Of a stretch of 24,787 nt of DNA, positions 1-7,345 are shown piece after piece; position 1 is the stretch's first letter, and the number at the start of each line of letters is the position of its first letter. Below the pieces are notes generated by a model that saw only the letters and a program-made list of their open reading frames with translations, ran no database searches and was not told the origin of the DNA. A program made the translations under genes and the position numbers. The stretch spans positions 1 through 24,787 of IMG/VR virus record IMGVR_UViG_3300044647_000339; one strand, given 5' to 3'. The DNA comes from a virus.

Positions 1-90
1 GAGCTGCATCAGGCAGCCGCAGATCTTGCACTGCCACTGCGGCAGTAGCAGCTGCTCACAGGATTTGCAGATAGCGAGACGGCTTTCCAT
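1..90 (-). CDS. Zinc-ribbon small protein, partial (runs off the window)
   Basis: The first 30 codons are visible, starting at ATG 90-88, which shares one base with the TGA stop of the tail-tip gene (TGATG). The visible peptide has Cys-X2-Cys pairs at residues 8/11 (CKSC) and 21/24 (CKIC), with another Cys at 26, typical of a zinc ribbon. The reading frame is open to the window edge. Position right after the J-like gene suggests a late gene, perhaps a virion or assembly accessory protein, but the function is unknown. The zinc-ribbon reading rests on cysteine spacing only. Confidence 0.7.
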   Translation of the reverse strand, partial: MESRLAICKSCEQLLLPQWQCKICGCLMQL

Positions 91-2387
91 CAGACTGTTG
101 TGTAGTCGATAACGACCGTACCGTTAAGCTTGGCATTCTTCAGCGTAACGATTGGAGTGGCAGTCCACGGTTCATTTGGCAAGCCACCGGTTCCACCGTC
201 GAATCTGCAGTAGTTCGGCGTTGTCAAACTAGGCGGCGGGCCAAGCGGCGGTGTCAATACAAATGCCGATTGAATAGCTCCTGCGCTGTCTCGTTTCAGC
301 ATGATTCGCGTTCCAGTGCCTGGATCGTATGACCCTATCCACATCGGTTCGCCATAGCTTGTAATTGTGTATTGGCCGTTGCTTGATCCAAGCGGATAAA
401 AGCAGCTGACGCCAAATCCTGATTCAAAGGTCAACACACCACCACCGCCACCACCAGCGACTGTTCCTGATCCCATTGTTGCGCTGCTGCTGCTCTTGGT
501 GCCATCTACGCATTCGATCACATTCAAATACTCATCGCCGTTGCTGCCGAATGCCACAAAGCTGCCGGGGTCACCGCCAGAGCCGCTCAGCTGCAGCTGT
601 GGCGTTCCAGGCTGATTGAGCTTGGTTTCGTCGATGTAAAGCACCGTGCTGTTTGCCACGTCAATCTGCGATACCAGAACGCCATTGACATACCAGGACG
701 AAACGGCAACGCCACCACCAGGGCAGGGAGCATTGGGCCTGATCAGCGTGCCTTGGCCGATCGGGTCGGTGCCGGTGCTGCTGGTGCCGTTGTACGACAG
801 GAACGGCTGCGGCTCATACGGATCCGGTGGATTTGTCTCTGCAGCACCAGGAGGTGCTTCGATGCCACCTGTCAGGCTTGACCCGAAGTCGAGTGGTGTG
901 CCATTCGTGAACGTCTCAGCTGGCACGCTGGTATCTGTGCTGCTGTTGATGTCGCAGCCAACGCCGCTCTTGTTGCTGGTCAGCACCACGCCTGACCCAA
1001 CGGCTGCTGCCACATCAACAGCCACCAAGCTGCGGCCTTGGCTGTCAACCGGGAAGTGCGTCAGCTCCAGCGTCAGATCGCCGCGCAGTGTCTTGGTCAC
1101 ACGGTTCAGCTCATACAGGAAGTCATGATCGACGCTTGCTGTTCCGCTGGCAGCACGGGTCAGTGTCACCCGCACAATGTCGCCAGGCTCCAGCAGGGTG
1201 TTGAAGACACCAGGGCGACAGGAGAAGCGCAGTGTATGGGTGATGTACTTGCGCCTGGCCAAGATGTAGGCGCCAGCTTTCACGGCATGATTCTCGACTG
1301 TGCAGAACGCGCTCATGTCGTGCTGCTCAAACGGGCCATTTAATGCCGTCTGGCCATAGCGCACTTCAGCGGTGCGGATGATGCCGAAGTCATCAGTCAG
1401 CTGCTGACGCCAAAGCATTTGAGCGCAGAACGGCTTGCGATCTGCCAGTGGGGTGTAAGTAATCTCAAAGCTGCCGGGCAGTACGTGCTCCTCTGTAAAC
1501 GTAAATTCCCAGTTGATAGAGCCTGTATTGATTGTGTAATCATTATTGATTGGCAGCAGTGGTCGCAAGCCACGTTTACCTAGGTTTCTGGTTTCAGTCA
1601 CCAAGAGGTAAGGCGAGAACCTTGCCAGAAGGTCTGGCAGGTTTGTGCTCTCTTTCAGGTTGACATCACAGTTAAAGCGATTGATGTTCAAGAAATTAGC
1701 CGCTCGCGTCAGTGCCGTTGTATCGACCAGCGTGCTCGGAATCTTGCTGCTATTGATCAGGCACCAGTGCACAAGGTCGGCATAGTTGTTGCTTGATCCG
1801 GTGACGCTATCCACCAGCCGGGTGACAATCATTCCATTGCGGATGAAGCAATGAACCTGACGGTTCCATTGGTCGAAGCCGTTCGGGATGGTCACGCTGA
1901 AGCTCAGCGTGCTCATGTCGGAATAGACGCCTACGGTGCCGCAGTAGTAGCTGGCTTCAGGCATCGTGTAGCCTGCGCGGGCCACGATCACATTGCCTGG
2001 TGTCCAGGTGCCAGCGCGGCGGTTGTAGGTCTGGCTGAAGCTGCCAACCCTGCAACTGCGCTGGAACATGTCGCGCACCTGGATGCTGCCGATCTGCCCT
2101 TCGCTCAAGACGAGGTGGTAGTAGGCCGTGACGTTGTTGGTGACGTCATTTTCGAACCGGCATTCAGATGCACCAGGGCTGATCAGAACACCGCCGGTGC
2201 CGTTGGTTTCATCGCGGCGGCAGAAGACAATTGGCACCGGCTCACCAATCACGATCGAGCGCTGTTGCGTGTCCAGTTGGCTGGAGCCTTCAGCAGCGCC
2301 TTCACTCAGTGGCGGCTGAACCTGCCCTGCCTCGATAGCCAATAGCGCCAGCGGGTCAGCGGTGGTGATGATGTTCACAGCCTGCAC
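90..2387 (-). CDS. Tail-tip / host-specificity protein, gpJ-like
   Basis: A 765-residue protein starting at GTG 2387. The N-terminal part has the tail-hub signature around residues 46-71 (IGEPVPIVFCRR, then GGVLISPG). The central part, around residues 330-450, resembles the tail-tip domain seen in phage J proteins (GAYILARRKYITHTLRFSC, then LEPGDIVRVTLTR). The C-terminal third is Gly/Ser/Thr-rich, with a Gly run near residue 650, and is probably the exposed variable receptor-binding part. The gene overlaps the end of the upstream minor tail gene by 13 bases. It is the last large late gene, as J is in lambda. By family, it closes the tail tip and contacts the receptor. A GTG three codons in is an alternative start. 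Confidence 0.8.
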   Translation of the reverse strand: MQAVNIITTADPLALLAIEAGQVQPPLSEGAAEGSSQLDTQQRSIVIGEPVPIVFCRRDETNGTGGVLISPGASECRFENDVTNNVTAYYHLVLSEGQIGSIQVRDMFQRSCRVGSFSQTYNRRAGTWTPGNVIVARAGYTMPEASYYCGTVGVYSDMSTLSFSVTIPNGFDQWNRQVHCFIRNGMIVTRLVDSVTGSSNNYADLVHWCLINSSKIPSTLVDTTALTRAANFLNINRFNCDVNLKESTNLPDLLARFSPYLLVTETRNLGKRGLRPLLPINNDYTINTGSINWEFTFTEEHVLPGSFEITYTPLADRKPFCAQMLWRQQLTDDFGIIRTAEVRYGQTALNGPFEQHDMSAFCTVENHAVKAGAYILARRKYITHTLRFSCRPGVFNTLLEPGDIVRVTLTRAASGTASVDHDFLYELNRVTKTLRGDLTLELTHFPVDSQGRSLVAVDVAAAVGSGVVLTSNKSGVGCDINSSTDTSVPAETFTNGTPLDFGSSLTGGIEAPPGAAETNPPDPYEPQPFLSYNGTSSTGTDPIGQGTLIRPNAPCPGGGVAVSSWYVNGVLVSQIDVANSTVLYIDETKLNQPGTPQLQLSGSGGDPGSFVAFGSNGDEYLNVIECVDGTKSSSSATMGSGTVAGGGGGGVLTFESGFGVSCFYPLGSSNGQYTITSYGEPMWIGSYDPGTGTRIMLKRDSAGAIQSAFVLTPPLGPPPSLTTPNYCRFDGGTGGLPNEPWTATPIVTLKNAKLNGTVVIDYTTV

Positions 2388-2839
2388 CCCTTGCCGATCA
2401 ATGCCGTGGTGAATGTGCGCGGTGGGATCTGCGCTCCAACCGGCGCCAAGCTGGTGCCCAGCTGCATCGTGATTGAAGTGAAGCTGCCGTTGGCGCTCAC
2501 CAGCTCGCCGTTGTACTGCGCGACCAGCTCCTGGCCGGTCTGTGGCGTGACATTGCCCAGTACGGGATCGAACTGGTAGATGAGCAGCTCCACCAGGCGG
2601 GCATCACGCAGCGCGGTGGTGACTGCAGTCATCACCAGGCTGGTGGCTGGCAGCGTGATGCTGATGCCGCTCTCATCGCCGGTTTGTCCTGCCGTAATGC
2701 CATCAGCCTCAAACGGCTGGTAGTTCCACTGTGCGCTGTTCCATGTGACGGTGGCGTGCGCGTAGTAGGACTGCCAGCGGGTGTAGGAGACACCGGCGCT
2801 GTCATAGATCCTGAGGTACTGGGATTGAGCGCGTGCCAT
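2375..2839 (-). CDS. Minor tail protein, gpL/DUF1833-like position
   Basis: A 154-residue protein between the tape measure and the J-like gene. It is beta-rich by composition and ends in a conserved-looking tail, PPRTFTTALIGKGCRL. Such a C-terminus, with Pro-Pro-Arg and a late Cys, recalls minor tail proteins that join the tube to the tip (lambda L, DUF1833 and DUF2163 relatives), but I assign it mainly by position. Lambda has M, L, K and I between H and J; here one gene fills that space, so no K-type peptidase is present. The start ATG at 2839 follows the tape-measure stop by three bases, with a GGGGA tract upstream. Confidence 0.65.
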   Translation of the reverse strand: MARAQSQYLRIYDSAGVSYTRWQSYYAHATVTWNSAQWNYQPFEADGITAGQTGDESGISITLPATSLVMTAVTTALRDARLVELLIYQFDPVLGNVTPQTGQELVAQYNGELVSANGSFTSITMQLGTSLAPVGAQIPPRTFTTALIGKGCRL

Positions 2840-2842
2840 TGG

Positions 2843-5083
2843 TTAGCGGATCCCCAGCGCAGTGCGTGCTGCTGGCGTGCGGATGCGGCCCAGCACGCCC
2901 TCGGCGGTCGCTCGCATGGCACGTTCCATGTCGGTCACGGTGACGTAGCGCTGGCCATCGAACTCCATCACCGGGCCGGTGTTGATGTTGATCACTGGCG
3001 ACTTGCCGCCACCGCCGGCCAGGACGGCATCACCTCGAGCACCAGCCAGGAAGCTGCTGCTGGCTGCGGCCATCTTGGATTCGGGGATGATGTACTCACG
3101 CTGGCCACCTTCACCAACCATCGCAAGCGTTGGCCGGTTGACGGTGCCGCCCTGCGCAAAGGCTGGCACTTTCATCGGTGGCACCAGCGGGATGTCAGGC
3201 GCTGGCAGCTTGTTGAACGCTTTGATCAGCACATTGATCAATCCAACTGCAAGATTGATCCGATCGACAACGTACTGAAGAATGCCGCGAAAGATGTTCT
3301 TCACCACACCGGCAGCAGTCTCAAATGCTTTTCTTGCAAAGCCTGCTGCACCATTCCATAGATCAAGCCAGAACTTGCGGATTGGTTCGCCCCACTTCCA
3401 CAGCCACTTCAAGAAATCACCCAGCGGCTTTCTGAATGCAATGCCCATCGCAACCACAGCTGCAACAGCCAGCACCGTCCAGCCGACTGGGCCAGAGAAG
3501 AACGCCAGCAGCGCCGGCAACACAGTGCCAGACAGGAAGGTCAGCACACCAGCGAAGGTCAGCTGAATGACTGTAAGGATGCCAGCAATGATGCTGCCAG
3601 CGGAACTAAAGGTTAGCCCCAGCACCCCTGCCAGCTGGATGATGTTGAGCAGGAACGATACGATCCCAGGCAAGATTACAAGCAATCCGCCCAAAACCGC
3701 TGTGGTTGCTTGAAGCCACCTAGGCATACTGCCAAAGGCATTGCCAAGTCTTGTCAAACTGTCTAGCAGTTTGTCAAAGAAAGGCAGCAAGCCAGATTTG
3801 GTCAGCGATGCAGTGAGTCCTTCAACCCTTGACTGCAATGCTCCTAGCTTGTCGTTGAAGGCATCGGCACTTTGAGCAAAGTCGGTTGTGATCGTTGCGT
3901 TGTAGGCCTCGATGCCTTCGCGGCCATTGTTTAGCACTGGAATCAAACCTGGTCCTAGCTTCTTGTTGAAGAGATCCATTGCAAGACTGGCCTTGTCGGC
4001 TCCATCAGGGAGCTTTGCAAGCGCTGTGGCAATGTCCAGCATCACCTCGCCAGTTGGGCGAATTTTGCCCGTTGCATCCACTGCGCTAACGCCAAGGCGT
4101 TGCATTGCCTTGCGGAATGCCTCAGGTCCGCGCTCACCAGCTGCTAGCGCATCAATTTGATCTTGCGCTCCCTTTTTGATAATTTCACTTTGCCGATTAG
4201 ATGATTTTTTGATTATTTCTTCTTCGTTTGTTTTTTGGTCATTCAAAGCGTCTTCGTCAGCTTGCTGTGCATCACGCAGCTGTCGGCTGCGCTCTTTGCG
4301 CTCGTTTTCAAAGCGGTTTCGCAGTGCGCGCGTTCTATCTTCTTGTTCATAGCGCAATGCGCTCAATCTCGATGATCGCGCCGTTTCGGTAAGTCTTACG
4401 TCATTTTCAATCGCAACACGGCGCTGTTCATACTGTTCATCCAGTGCTCGCTCTTGCTGCGTCAGGGCCTGGTCTGATGCTTCGCGCTCACGGTCTGACT
4501 GATCGTTGTAGCGATCATCTAGCAAGCGCTGCTCTTTGCGGTAGCGCTTGTTCAGTTCTTTCAGTCTGTCGTCAGTTTCATTTTCAAGCAATGTGATTCG
4601 AGATTCTGCCTGGTTGCGCAGTGCATCTGTTTGATCACGCTCAGCCTGCTCGGCCTTCCTCGCCATCTCTTCAACTGAATCGCCAAACCTCTGAGTTGCG
4701 CCTACTGACAGGTTCAGGTTCCTGCCCAGCACAATCAAACCTTTGCCGACATCTTCAAGTGATGAGCCGCTGTCGCGCGCAGCCTGTTGAAATCTGCTGA
4801 GCTGTTCCACGCTGACGCCAGTCTTCTGCGCCAGGTCGTTCATGTCGTCTGCGGCATCAATGGCTTTCTTGCCCATTGCCACCAGGCCGACACCACTGAC
4901 CAATGGGATCAAGCCGCCCAGGGCGCCACTCAATCCACCGGCGCTGGTCAGCAGTCCTTTCAGGCCGCCGCTGGCACGCTCTGCACCCTGCTTCAGGCTG
5001 CCAAGGCCGCGCGCCATTGCAGCAATCGCACCGTCACCTTCAGTGATTGCCTTGATCTTCAGCAGCGCCTGCATTGATGCCAT
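2843..5083 (-). CDS. Tail tape measure protein (gpH-like)
   Basis: A 746-residue protein that scaffolds tail assembly and fixes tail length. Residues 85-120 carry a typical tape-measure block (AQKTGVSVEQLSRFQQAARDSG, in part), continued at residues 322-390 (AFRKAMQRLGV, then LPDGADKASLAMDLF). Between them, residues 135-315 form a very charged Arg/Glu/Asp/Gln-rich helix, almost certainly a coiled coil. Residues 455-550 contain several hydrophobic segments. The C-terminus has AFAQGGTVNRPTLAMVGEGG, common near the end of such proteins. At the usual rate of about 0.15 nm per residue, the tail would be about 110 nm (inference). The start shares a base with the stop of the chaperone extension (TGATG) and a GGAGAAG tract precedes it. 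Confidence 0.93.
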   Translation of the reverse strand: MASMQALLKIKAITEGDGAIAAMARGLGSLKQGAERASGGLKGLLTSAGGLSGALGGLIPLVSGVGLVAMGKKAIDAADDMNDLAQKTGVSVEQLSRFQQAARDSGSSLEDVGKGLIVLGRNLNLSVGATQRFGDSVEEMARKAEQAERDQTDALRNQAESRITLLENETDDRLKELNKRYRKEQRLLDDRYNDQSDREREASDQALTQQERALDEQYEQRRVAIENDVRLTETARSSRLSALRYEQEDRTRALRNRFENERKERSRQLRDAQQADEDALNDQKTNEEEIIKKSSNRQSEIIKKGAQDQIDALAAGERGPEAFRKAMQRLGVSAVDATGKIRPTGEVMLDIATALAKLPDGADKASLAMDLFNKKLGPGLIPVLNNGREGIEAYNATITTDFAQSADAFNDKLGALQSRVEGLTASLTKSGLLPFFDKLLDSLTRLGNAFGSMPRWLQATTAVLGGLLVILPGIVSFLLNIIQLAGVLGLTFSSAGSIIAGILTVIQLTFAGVLTFLSGTVLPALLAFFSGPVGWTVLAVAAVVAMGIAFRKPLGDFLKWLWKWGEPIRKFWLDLWNGAAGFARKAFETAAGVVKNIFRGILQYVVDRINLAVGLINVLIKAFNKLPAPDIPLVPPMKVPAFAQGGTVNRPTLAMVGEGGQREYIIPESKMAAASSSFLAGARGDAVLAGGGGKSPVININTGPVMEFDGQRYVTVTDMERAMRATAEGVLGRIRTPAARTALGIR

Positions 5084-5421
5084 CAGCGCTTCTCCGCTTG
5101 CTTGTTGATCAGGTCCCGTGCGTGCAGCTCCATCACCTGCAGTTCCTCGAGCGTGGCGCCAGGGTCGCGGATCCCATACAGGCTAGCCAGTTGCAACACC
5201 ACGCCATAATCCAAGCCGATCACGCCATTGCCGCTGGCGCGCCATTGCGTCATGCAGCGCAAGAACAGATCAACAGCATCAGCATGTTCAGGCCACAGCA
5301 GATACTTCTCTGGCTCTACATGGTGTGGCTCCAGGATGATGCCATACGCTGCTGCATCAGCCTGAAGCTGCGCCGTGTCACCCTTGCTGCTGCGCATCAG
5401 GTGATCAACGGCGCCGGTCAG
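5083..5421 (-). CDS. Tail assembly chaperone -1 frameshift extension (gpT-like, DUF1799)
   Basis: The region encodes 104 residues from ATG 5397, preceded in frame by eight more codons (LTGAVDHL) reached by a -1 shift from the upstream chaperone gene. The protein matches the DUF1799 pattern: LLWPEHADAVDLFLRCMTQWRASGN, in part, then GVIGLDYGVVLQLASLYGI, and an LQVMELHA end. DUF1799 proteins sit just before tape-measure genes. ATG 5397 has no Shine-Dalgarno sequence, which favours expression as a fusion of 238 residues, join(5798..5421, 5421..5083), like lambda gpGT. The T part normally binds the tube protein while G coats the tape measure (known for lambda, inferred here). Confidence 0.85.
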   Translation of the reverse strand: MTGAVDHLMRSSKGDTAQLQADAAAYGIILEPHHVEPEKYLLWPEHADAVDLFLRCMTQWRASGNGVIGLDYGVVLQLASLYGIRDPGATLEELQVMELHARDLINKQAEKR

Positions 5422-5427
5422 TTTTTT
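5370..5427 (-). promoter_or_regulatory. Programmed -1 frameshift signal: slippery heptamer plus stem-loop
   Basis: The heptamer A AAA AAC (5427-5421) lies in the right phase in the last sense codons of the chaperone gene (GCA AAA AAC TGA). Six bases downstream begins a stem: GCGCCGT (5414-5408) pairs with ACGGCGC (5376-5370). It continues after a small internal loop as TCACC (5404-5400) with GGTGA (5382-5378). A shift back by one base opens the frame into the DUF1799 gene without a stop. Heptamer, spacer and structure all fit a canonical signal. Confidence 0.88.
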
Positions 5428-5798
5428 GCTTTGGCCTTCTCGATGCTGTCGATGTAGGTGCCAACCAATGCCTCAGCAACGGTTGCCACCTCGAGCAGCT
5501 GCGCCTTCACCGCTTCTGAATAGGGGATCTGCGTGGTGTTGTCCGGCTCAAAAATGCCACTCCAACCCACCAGGATCTCATCAGCGATGGCGCGCGTTGG
5601 GATCTGATCAATCGGCTCGTCGTTCTTCACCGCATGACGCAGCCGCTGGAAGTCGATAGCAAGCTCCTCCAGGCGCGACTGCGGCAGCCGCTTGAAGACC
5701 GCCTCAAACTGATGAGTGCGGTAGCGGCCATCATCCACCTGCTCACGCACCGTGATCGGCCAGCGGAAGGTTGGCGTTTGCTCGAGTACAAATCCCAT
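5418..5798 (-). CDS. Tail assembly chaperone (gpG-like)
   Basis: A 126-residue protein directly after the tail tube gene. It has the tail-chaperone layout: an N-terminal beta part (TFRWPITVREQVDDGRYRTH, in part, then FEAVFKRLPQSRLEEL) followed by helices and a lysine-rich end, SIEKAKAKN. Its last codons hold the A AAA AAC slippery site, so most ribosomes stop at TGA 5420-5418 and a fraction continue into the gpT-like part. In lambda, gpG and gpGT recruit the tape measure and tube subunits and are absent from the finished virion. The start is ATG 5798, just after the TGA of the tube gene; there is no clear ribosome-binding site, so coupling is likely. Confidence 0.88.
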   Translation of the reverse strand: MGFVLEQTPTFRWPITVREQVDDGRYRTHQFEAVFKRLPQSRLEELAIDFQRLRHAVKNDEPIDQIPTRAIADEILVGWSGIFEPDNTTQIPYSEAVKAQLLEVATVAEALVGTYIDSIEKAKAKN

Positions 5799-5799
5799 C

Positions 5800-6732
5800 T
5801 CAGGTCAACGCCAGGGACCATTCGTCATTGCCGGCACCGCTCGGCAGCGGCCGGAATGGCAGCGTGATCATCGTGACAGCGTCTGCCTCTTCAATCGACG
5901 GCGCATCAAACGCGCATGTGCTGGCAGTGAAGGTGACGATGTTGCCGGCGGTTTGACCGTGCTGCCAGCTGATGCTGCCGGTGGTCTGCGCGCTCACGAT
6001 CGCCAGGAAGTCCTTAGTGGCGAAGTTCGGCAGCTCGATGGTGATCGAGCCGCTGGGTGCCCGGCCGGTCACCAGCACCTCCTTGGTGCAGCCAGCCAGC
6101 TGCCTAAAGGTCATGTCCACACCCAGGCTCATGCTGAATGCCGACATGCAGGCCGAGAAGCCATGCACGCTCACTGCGGTGGTGTTGTCGCTGTTGACGG
6201 CAACAGGGCTGGCCTGGGCTGAGTAGGTCGGCGTTGGCAGCGACAGCGCACCAGGTGCGGTGTACTGACCCATCTGGTCAAATGCCAGGGTCGGCACTTC
6301 ACCAGCGCTGAGGCTCAGCTCTGCCGTGCCGCGGATGCCGGTGATCGCCTGCCGCGCACCGTCGTCCTTGTAGAAGTCCATGGTGTAGCTGCTGAAGCTG
6401 CTCGACACCGGCGAGTAGGTGACGCTGGTGCTGGCCACGATCGCTTCAGCGGCTGCGCAGCTACGCATCAAAGCGCCCCAGCGTGGCGCGGTGCCGGCGG
6501 TGCCACTGCCAGCCAGCTCAACGGTGGCCTTCACCGGCACCGATCGCTGGGTGACGATGCTGGCGCGATTGCCGAAATAGCTCTGGATCGTCTCACGCTC
6601 GGTGAGCTCGACCGCCAGCGGCTGCACATCCAGCTCAGTGAACAGCAGCGCATCACTGGCAGCTGGTGAGCTGTTGGTGTTGTAGGTCGTTTCGATCTTG
6701 CACAGTGCAAGTCGGTTGCGCCAGAGCGGCAT
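5800..6732 (-). CDS. Major tail tube protein (gpV-like)
   Basis: A 310-residue protein rich in Ser, Thr, Ala and beta-type segments. It starts MPLWRNRLALCKIETTYNT, a pattern common to siphovirus tube proteins (a short N-terminal segment followed by a 'E.tYnT...P...DA' stretch). It lies immediately before the chaperone pair and tape measure, the usual site of the tube gene. The ATG at 6732 is preceded by GAGG with a 7-base spacer, inside the stop of the 49-residue gene. The C-terminal part (SGSITIELPNFATKDFLAI) may be a second tube-like or Ig-like unit. Family assignment rests on position and overall pattern, not on catalytic residues. Confidence 0.82.
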   Translation of the reverse strand: MPLWRNRLALCKIETTYNTNSSPAASDALLFTELDVQPLAVELTERETIQSYFGNRASIVTQRSVPVKATVELAGSGTAGTAPRWGALMRSCAAAEAIVASTSVTYSPVSSSFSSYTMDFYKDDGARQAITGIRGTAELSLSAGEVPTLAFDQMGQYTAPGALSLPTPTYSAQASPVAVNSDNTTAVSVHGFSACMSAFSMSLGVDMTFRQLAGCTKEVLVTGRAPSGSITIELPNFATKDFLAIVSAQTTGSISWQHGQTAGNIVTFTASTCAFDAPSIEEADAVTMITLPFRPLPSGAGNDEWSLALT

Positions 6733-6734
6733 GA

Positions 6735-6884
6735 TCAGGCCTCAGGTTGCGGGGAAGGGTCTGCAGCGTCCGCGCTCTGGGCCGCTGGTGTTTCATCACG
6801 CAGCACCCATTCCCACTTCTTGGTATCCAGCAGATAGCTGCCACCGGCACCGGGATAGGCAGGAAGTGGTCGGGAATCAGGCAC
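6735..6884 (-). CDS. Small late protein of unknown function, GTG start
   Basis: A 49-residue open frame from GTG 6884 to TGA 6737-6735, two bases before the tail tube start. The core, GGSYLLDTKKWEWVLRDETP, looks like real protein, and the tail is Ala/Pro/Asp/Glu-rich. Small genes with this make-up (a short beta core and a disordered acidic tail) also occur after the capsid gene here (10708-10908). No ribosome-binding site is evident, and there is no other in-frame start downstream of the upstream TGA. It fills the only gap in the tail operon, so I think it is translated, but the function is unknown. Confidence 0.5.
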   Translation of the reverse strand: MPDSRPLPAYPGAGGSYLLDTKKWEWVLRDETPAAQSADAADPSPQPEA

Positions 6885-6903
6885 TGCGCAACAGGATCGC
6901 CAC

Positions 6904-6913
6904 GCTCAGGCTA
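6904..6913 (-). promoter_or_regulatory. TAGCCTGAGC motif, copy before the tail-tube pair
   Basis: An exact copy of TAGCCTGAGC on the minus strand, reading CCATAGCCTGAGC. It lies just after the stop of the tail terminator gene and about 20 bases before the GTG of the 49-residue gene. TAGCCT fits the TAnnnT form of a bacterial -10 box. No convincing -35 box is seen. Confidence 0.45.
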
Positions 6914-6922
6914 TGGATTGCC

Positions 6923-7345
6923 TCATGCTTCCAGGTTGTTGATGCTGGTGCGGTATCTCACCTGATAGGTGCAGACCAGCCAGAGGGTGGAGAAATCAGC
7001 GCGATCAAATTGCGGATCCACGCCAGTCGGCACCATGTCGATCACCAGGCCGCCTAAGGAGCGATCACCCATCAGCTCGTTGTGCATGGCCACAACGATC
7101 GGGTCGGCCTCCTGATGTGGCACCACGCCGCGTGCATAGATGGCCACCAGCACATCCAGCGACCATTCCAGTTTGCAGGTGTTCACCACGCTGGGGTTGT
7201 CCCGGCCAGGCTCGATCACGATGGCTGGCGCTTCGTCGCGATTGAAGGCCTGCTGCCTGCTGCGGAAGACGCGCCCATCGACACCGCTGGTGTTGATCAG
7301 CAGCGTTTCAACGCGCGCCAGGATCTGCTCTCGTTTGCTGCTCAT
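6923..7345 (-). CDS. Tail terminator / completion protein (gpU-like)
   Basis: A 140-residue protein starting MSSKREQILARVETLL, followed by VDGRVFRSRQQAFNRDEAPAIVIEPG (in part), the typical opening of minor tail U-type terminators: a helix, an arginine-rich strand, then a conserved 'P.I.i.pG' strand. The end, FSTLWLVCTYQVRYRT, is a beta strand also typical of the family. In lambda, gpU caps the tail tube and forms the joining surface to the head. Its gene lies before the tube gene, as here. Start ATG 7345 shares a base with the stop of the upstream giant gene (TGATG). Confidence 0.75.
   Translation of the reverse strand: MSSKREQILARVETLLINTSGVDGRVFRSRQQAFNRDEAPAIVIEPGRDNPSVVNTCKLEWSLDVLVAIYARGVVPHQEADPIVVAMHNELMGDRSLGGLVIDMVPTGVDPQFDRADFSTLWLVCTYQVRYRTSINNLEA

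Noticed and set aside
5083-5397. Independent translation of the DUF1799 gene from ATG 5397
   Set aside because: There is no ribosome-binding site, the ATG lies within the loop of the stimulatory stem, and the frameshift explains expression better.
6906-6926. Six-codon frame MRQSIA overlapping the tail-terminator stop by ATGA
   Set aside because: Too short to support as a gene; its stop lies in the TAGCCTGAGC word. It might be a coupling leader, but nothing shows this.
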